A DNA stretch of 64,000 nt from Weeksella massiliensis. GTDB lineage: Bacteria; Bacteroidota; Bacteroidia; Flavobacteriales; Weeksellaceae. The notes under the pieces are model-generated. The model was not told where the DNA came from. It made no database searches and was given only the letters and a program-made list of their open reading frames with translations. The translations under genes and the position numbers were made by a program. Within the stretch, counting starts at the first letter, position 1. The number at the start of each line of letters is the position of its first letter. Location of the stretch: contig CCMH01000014.1 in assembly GCA_000751595.1 (NCBI GenBank), positions 109,970-173,969 on the forward strand. The letters run 5' to 3'. Of the stretch, positions 60,533-64,000 are shown in pieces.

Positions 60533-61831
60533 ATGGGGCAATTACAAAGACTATTTAATCTAAAAGCAGGTGAAGAAGATCCAAGAAAAGTTCTAGACGA
60601 TGTCTATAAAAATATTTCTTTTCGTGGAGCAAACTTATGGATTTTGGCCTGTGCAATTCTCATTGCATCTATCGGGCTCAATATGAATTCTACCGCTGTA
60701 ATTATCGGGGCGATGTTGATTTCGCCGCTCATGGGACCTATTGTAGGAGCGGGTTTCGCATTGGCAACGTACAATTTTAATCTTCTCAAGAAGTCCGTTA
60801 AAAACCTGGCGATTGCAACCATAGTCAGTCTTTTGGTATCGGGAGTATATTTTTATTTAAGTCCATTCAAAGAAGTGCAGACCGAATTGCTTGCAAGAAC
60901 TTCGCCTACCATTTACGATGTTTTGATTGCCTTTTTCGGGGGGCTTGTAGGTGCAATTTCTATTACACGAGTAGACAAAGGAAATCCGATTCCAGGTGTT
61001 GCCATTGCCACAGCGCTCATGCCGCCCTTGTGTACAGCAGGGTTTGGTTTGGCTACTTTTGATTTTAAGTTTTTTCTCGGAGCGATTTATCTCTATACCA
61101 TCAATTGTTTTTTTATCGGTATTGCAACGTTTATCATTATCAAAGCATTAAAATATAAACCTATCGTTACCGACAATGCAGCGTTGGATAAAAAATTGCG
61201 TTATATCATTCCGACTTTAGTCGTTTTGATGGTTTTGCCAAGTTTTTATTTAGCCTATAATTTACTGAAAGAGAAACAGTTTACCCAAAATGTAGAAGCT
61301 TATATCCAAAAGAATTTTACCCAAAAAGGCTATACATTAATTTATAAAAACATTAATTATCAATCTAATCCAAAGGAAATTGATGTGGCTTTTCTGACCA
61401 AAAAATTCGATAGTGTAGAAATCAAGCAATTGAATGATGATTTACAAAACTTTCATTTAGCCAAAACGAAATTAAAAATTCGACAAGGTGATAATGATCT
61501 GAAATCGGAAATCTTATCCGAAATCAATGCGCAAAGCAACTCATTGAGTCAGCAAGAAATAGAAATTAATTTATTGAAAAATGAATTGAAAAACTATCAA
61601 GTAAATGGTGAGGAAATGTTGAAAGAAATGGCTGTTTTATTTCCAACAATCCAGACTATTTCGGTAGGAAAATTACAAAAATATCCACGAACAGATTCGC
61701 TTTCTTTGACGACAATTGTTCTTTTTTCTGGTGAGAATCTAGAAGAAGAAAAGTTGCGTTCTTGGTTGCGTGTAAAACTCAACGATCCTTCATTAGAAGT
61801 GCTTCAGCAAAAGGAAAGTTCAACAAATTAG
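60533..61831 (+). CDS. DUF389 membrane protein
   Basis: A 432-residue protein with an N-terminal DUF389 membrane domain of about six segments (MNSTAVIIGAMLISPLMGPIVGAGFALATYN; ATALMPPLCTAGFGLATF) and a long soluble C-terminal part from about residue 240 with a coiled-coil stretch near 320-355. Function of DUF389 is unknown. The stop overlaps the end of the convergent KtrA gene by 4 nt, with no terminator between. Confidence 0.9.
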   Translation: MGQLQRLFNLKAGEEDPRKVLDDVYKNISFRGANLWILACAILIASIGLNMNSTAVIIGAMLISPLMGPIVGAGFALATYNFNLLKKSVKNLAIATIVSLLVSGVYFYLSPFKEVQTELLARTSPTIYDVLIAFFGGLVGAISITRVDKGNPIPGVAIATALMPPLCTAGFGLATFDFKFFLGAIYLYTINCFFIGIATFIIIKALKYKPIVTDNAALDKKLRYIIPTLVVLMVLPSFYLAYNLLKEKQFTQNVEAYIQKNFTQKGYTLIYKNINYQSNPKEIDVAFLTKKFDSVEIKQLNDDLQNFHLAKTKLKIRQGDNDLKSEILSEINAQSNSLSQQEIEINLLKNELKNYQVNGEEMLKEMAVLFPTIQTISVGKLQKYPRTDSLSLTTIVLFSGENLEEEKLRSWLRVKLNDPSLEVLQQKESSTN

Positions 61832-62523
61832 TTGATAGAGAACTTCTTCAGAAACGTATAAATATCATCATTCGCACCATAAATTACCAATACATCGCGC
61901 GGCTCGATAATGGTTGTAGAAGAAGGAAAACCTTTCACTTCGGGTACGATTTTATATTGTCCCAGAAAACTTGCTTCTTCTTTCTGTTGAATAATCGTCA
62001 TCACTAAAATATTATGATTTTTCTTGAACTGTATTTCATCAAACGTTTTGCCAACCAATTCTTTAGGAGTTTCAACCTCTATGATGCTAAATTTTTTATT
62101 GAGTTCGAACGAATCAATTACCCCTCGCACATTGAGTTTTTTGGTCCAGCGTTCTGCCGATTCGGCTTCTGGTCGAATGATTTCTGTGATGCCAATCGCT
62201 TGTAGAACATTTTCGTGCAATGGATTGATCGCGCGACTGATTAGCCTTTTCACATTCATATTCTTGAAAATCGCGGTCGCCATAATATTTGCCCCTTCAT
62301 CTTCACCAATACTCACAATCACAATATCGGTATTGTCTATTGGCAACTTACGGATCGCCGTTTCGTCGGTTGCATCCATACAAATCGTGTAGGATAACTT
62401 ATCTTTTAACGATTCTACTTTGGCCATTTTATTATCAACACCAATAATTTCATGACCCAATTTAGCCATTTTTCGACCCAATGATTCACCAAAATTTCCT
62501 AATCCAATAATTATAATTTTCAT
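61828..62523 (-). CDS. ktrA: Potassium channel regulatory subunit (KtrA/TrkA-type RCK protein)
   Basis: A 231-residue cytoplasmic RCK protein gating the adjacent membrane subunit. The Rossmann start IIIIGLGNFGESLGRKMAKLGHEIIGVD has the nucleotide-binding G-x-G-x-x-G and terminal Asp; an RCK_C domain (IIEVETPKELVGKTFDEIQF) fills the second half. It lies 24 nt behind the KtrB gene on the same strand. Confidence 0.92.
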   Translation of the reverse strand: MKIIIIGLGNFGESLGRKMAKLGHEIIGVDNKMAKVESLKDKLSYTICMDATDETAIRKLPIDNTDIVIVSIGEDEGANIMATAIFKNMNVKRLISRAINPLHENVLQAIGITEIIRPEAESAERWTKKLNVRGVIDSFELNKKFSIIEVETPKELVGKTFDEIQFKKNHNILVMTIIQQKEEASFLGQYKIVPEVKGFPSSTTIIEPRDVLVIYGANDDIYTFLKKFSIN

Positions 62524-62547
62524 GGTTCTAATGTTTTTGTTTTTTTA

Positions 62548-63978
62548 TTAAATCAAAATTTCATCGGTAGGATAACGATAATTTTCTGAGGTTGTTTTTT
62601 TGAAGAATGCCATCAATACCGTAATCATCGAAACCCGTCCGATGAACATCATCGAAATCACAACCATTTTACTTTCGCTGCTAAGATAGGGCGTAATATT
62701 TCTCGAAAGACCAACGGTAGAATAGGCCGAAAAGGCTTCGAAGGCAACATCTATAAGGTGCAAATGACTATCGAAACGCGTCATCAAAAAAATACCAAGT
62801 CCGATAACAAGAAAAGAGAGAGTCATCACGGCAAAAGCTTTTTGTACATTCACAGGGCTGAGTTCTCTTTTGTAGATTTCTATTTTAGATTTTCCACGCG
62901 CGATATTCAGAAAGTTAACCACAGCAATTGCAAAGGTGCTCGTTTTGATTCCGCCACCGGTTCCGGCAGGAGAAGCTCCAATCCACATGAGAAATATAAT
63001 GATAAGAGTTGATGAAAAGTGAAGTTCTGTGAAATCGATATGATTGAAACCGGCAGTTCTTGGAGTGGTTGCAAGAAAGGTTGCCGAAATCAATTTTCCG
63101 AATCCTTGATGAGGTGCTAAGGTTTGATAATATTCTTCGAAAAATAAAATGATTGTCGCAATGATCAATATGCACATCGTGGTAACGAGGTTAACTTTAG
63201 AGCTAAGTGTAAATACCCAAGTTTTATTGTTGGGTGTTTTTTGGATGAATCGCTGAATGATCTTTTGGATAAAATAGCGAAAATATTTTAGTAAATTAAT
63301 CAAAATCGGAAAACCAATTCCGCCCAAAAAAATCAATACAATCAAAACCGATTGAAAAGGATAATTAAAGATTAATTCATCATTCATCACATTGTTAGGT
63401 AGAGTAGAAAAACCTGCATTACAGAAAGCCGATACAGCATGGAAAATACTAAAGAAAACTTGATCGAAAAAAGAAAAGTTGGTGTTTTCTACCGAAAAGA
63501 AAATAAAAATAGCACCCAATAATTCTATCCCAAATGTGAGTAAAAGAATCCTTTTTACAAAGTCGAATACTTCGCTTATGGTGTCGTGGTTAGCTATGTT
63601 CCCAAGAGCAATTTGATTTTCGTAAGTCGATTGACCTTTGAAAAAATAAGCAATATATCCTGCAAAAGTTAAAATACCAAGACCGCCAGCTTGTATCAAA
63701 AGCATCAATAACAAATGCCCAAAAGGAGTAAAGACACTTGCTGTATCTACCACCGTAAGCCCGGTAACACAAACCGCACTAGTGGCTGTAAACAAAGCGT
63801 CTAGATAGCTAATAGATCTTGTAGTGGCGTTCGGTAGCATGAGTAGAGCCGAGCCGCCCAAAACCAAAATCAAGAAGCTAATAATGAAAAGTTGTGGCGG
63901 TGTAATTCTCGATTTTCGAATGTTGAGTTGTGGCAGAGCAATTTCTCTTATCAATTTCAGGACGATAGCAAAATGCAA
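62548..63978 (-). CDS. ktrB: Potassium uptake membrane subunit (KtrB/TrkH family), possibly partial at the window edge
   Basis: A K+ (or Na+-coupled K+) transporter of the SKT family, at least 476 residues. Four pore-loop filters are visible: TSAVCVTGLTVVD, SAFCNAGFST, TPRTAGFN and SAYSTVGLSRN, each with the central Gly. The only start in the window is TTG at 63978, and the frame stays open to base 64000 (FYVSKYLHFAIV), so the true start may lie outside. Partner KtrA follows. Confidence 0.9.
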   Translation of the reverse strand: MHFAIVLKLIREIALPQLNIRKSRITPPQLFIISFLILVLGGSALLMLPNATTRSISYLDALFTATSAVCVTGLTVVDTASVFTPFGHLLLMLLIQAGGLGILTFAGYIAYFFKGQSTYENQIALGNIANHDTISEVFDFVKRILLLTFGIELLGAIFIFFSVENTNFSFFDQVFFSIFHAVSAFCNAGFSTLPNNVMNDELIFNYPFQSVLIVLIFLGGIGFPILINLLKYFRYFIQKIIQRFIQKTPNNKTWVFTLSSKVNLVTTMCILIIATIILFFEEYYQTLAPHQGFGKLISATFLATTPRTAGFNHIDFTELHFSSTLIIIFLMWIGASPAGTGGGIKTSTFAIAVVNFLNIARGKSKIEIYKRELSPVNVQKAFAVMTLSFLVIGLGIFLMTRFDSHLHLIDVAFEAFSAYSTVGLSRNITPYLSSESKMVVISMMFIGRVSMITVLMAFFKKTTSENYRYPTDEILI

Positions 63979-64000
63979 GTATTTACTGACGTAGAAAAAA

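Noticed and set aside
1..64000. tRNA, rRNA, CRISPR array, integrase or intact insertion sequence
   Set aside because: None was recognised by eye; a short tRNA could be missed without a covariance-model search, which would settle it.

Overview
The window looks like a chromosomal segment of a low-GC member of the Bacteroidota, class Flavobacteriia, most likely family Weeksellaceae; the genus is not settled from sequence alone. The evidence is the repeated TTG-N(16-23)-TANNTTTG promoter pattern, families largely confined to this group (DUF4290, PorV/PorQ-like outer-membrane protein, S46 dipeptidyl-peptidase, GLPGLI-like domain, PNGase F-like glycosidase, DUF349 repeats), a MurA with Asp at the catalytic Cys position, and a catabolic rather than sugar-centred gene set. 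No rRNA, tRNA, CRISPR array, intact insertion sequence, integrase or phage gene was found.

Layout. 0-2 kb: murF and a secreted protease-like protein that has lost its HExxH. 2-6.8 kb: a complete homogentisate route for tyrosine (hmgA, hppD, fahA, flavin reductase). 6.8-14.9 kb, minus strand: two transcription units, DUF4290-murA-dedA-aroE and, from its own promoter, DUF349-ribD-yigZ-acyltransferase. 15-20.9 kb: a PNGase F-like secreted protein behind glutaryl-CoA dehydrogenase, divergent from an aldehyde dehydrogenase 7 and L-lysine 6-transaminase, which together form a lysine catabolic locus. 20.9-23.1 kb: dipeptidyl-peptidase 7.

23.4-41.3 kb is the accessory part. A PAS/LuxR-type regulator faces an array of small exported proteins across a perfect 26-bp palindrome that carries the -33 element of both divergent promoters. 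Four of the exported proteins form one paralogous family and two others form a second. Next come an AT-rich stretch with an orphan ketoacyl-ACP synthase III, a cold-shock-domain gene and a decayed second cold-shock gene. Then a tightly packed minus-strand operon joins a 56-aa coiled-coil protein, Fe-type superoxide dismutase, a TPR-like protein, AhpC-type peroxiredoxin, M17 aminopeptidase, a YceI-like lipoprotein and class Ia ribonucleotide reductase, behind a promoter with an inverted repeat in its spacer. About 0.95 kb of non-coding AT-rich DNA with a 21-bp-arm inverted repeat closes the region.

41.3-64 kb is mostly housekeeping: pssA-exonuclease-FAH operon, PorV-like protein, CrtA-like protein with an unknown partner, uvrA, prmC, a LEA-like lipoprotein, a DEAD-box helicase with a structured leader, an acyl-CoA synthetase next to 3-oxoacid CoA-transferase, a UbiA-like protein, a split YeeE/DUF6691 sulfur transporter with a Crp/Fnr regulator, DUF389, and a KtrA/KtrB potassium system reaching the right edge.

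The metabolic genes fit one picture. Exported peptidase and glycosidase release peptides from (glyco)proteins. Tyrosine is taken to fumarate and acetoacetate, and acetoacetate can be activated by the CoA-transferase. Lysine is taken by deamination to aminoadipate and later through glutaryl-CoA. This suggests an amino-acid-fermenting or respiring lifestyle on protein-rich substrates.
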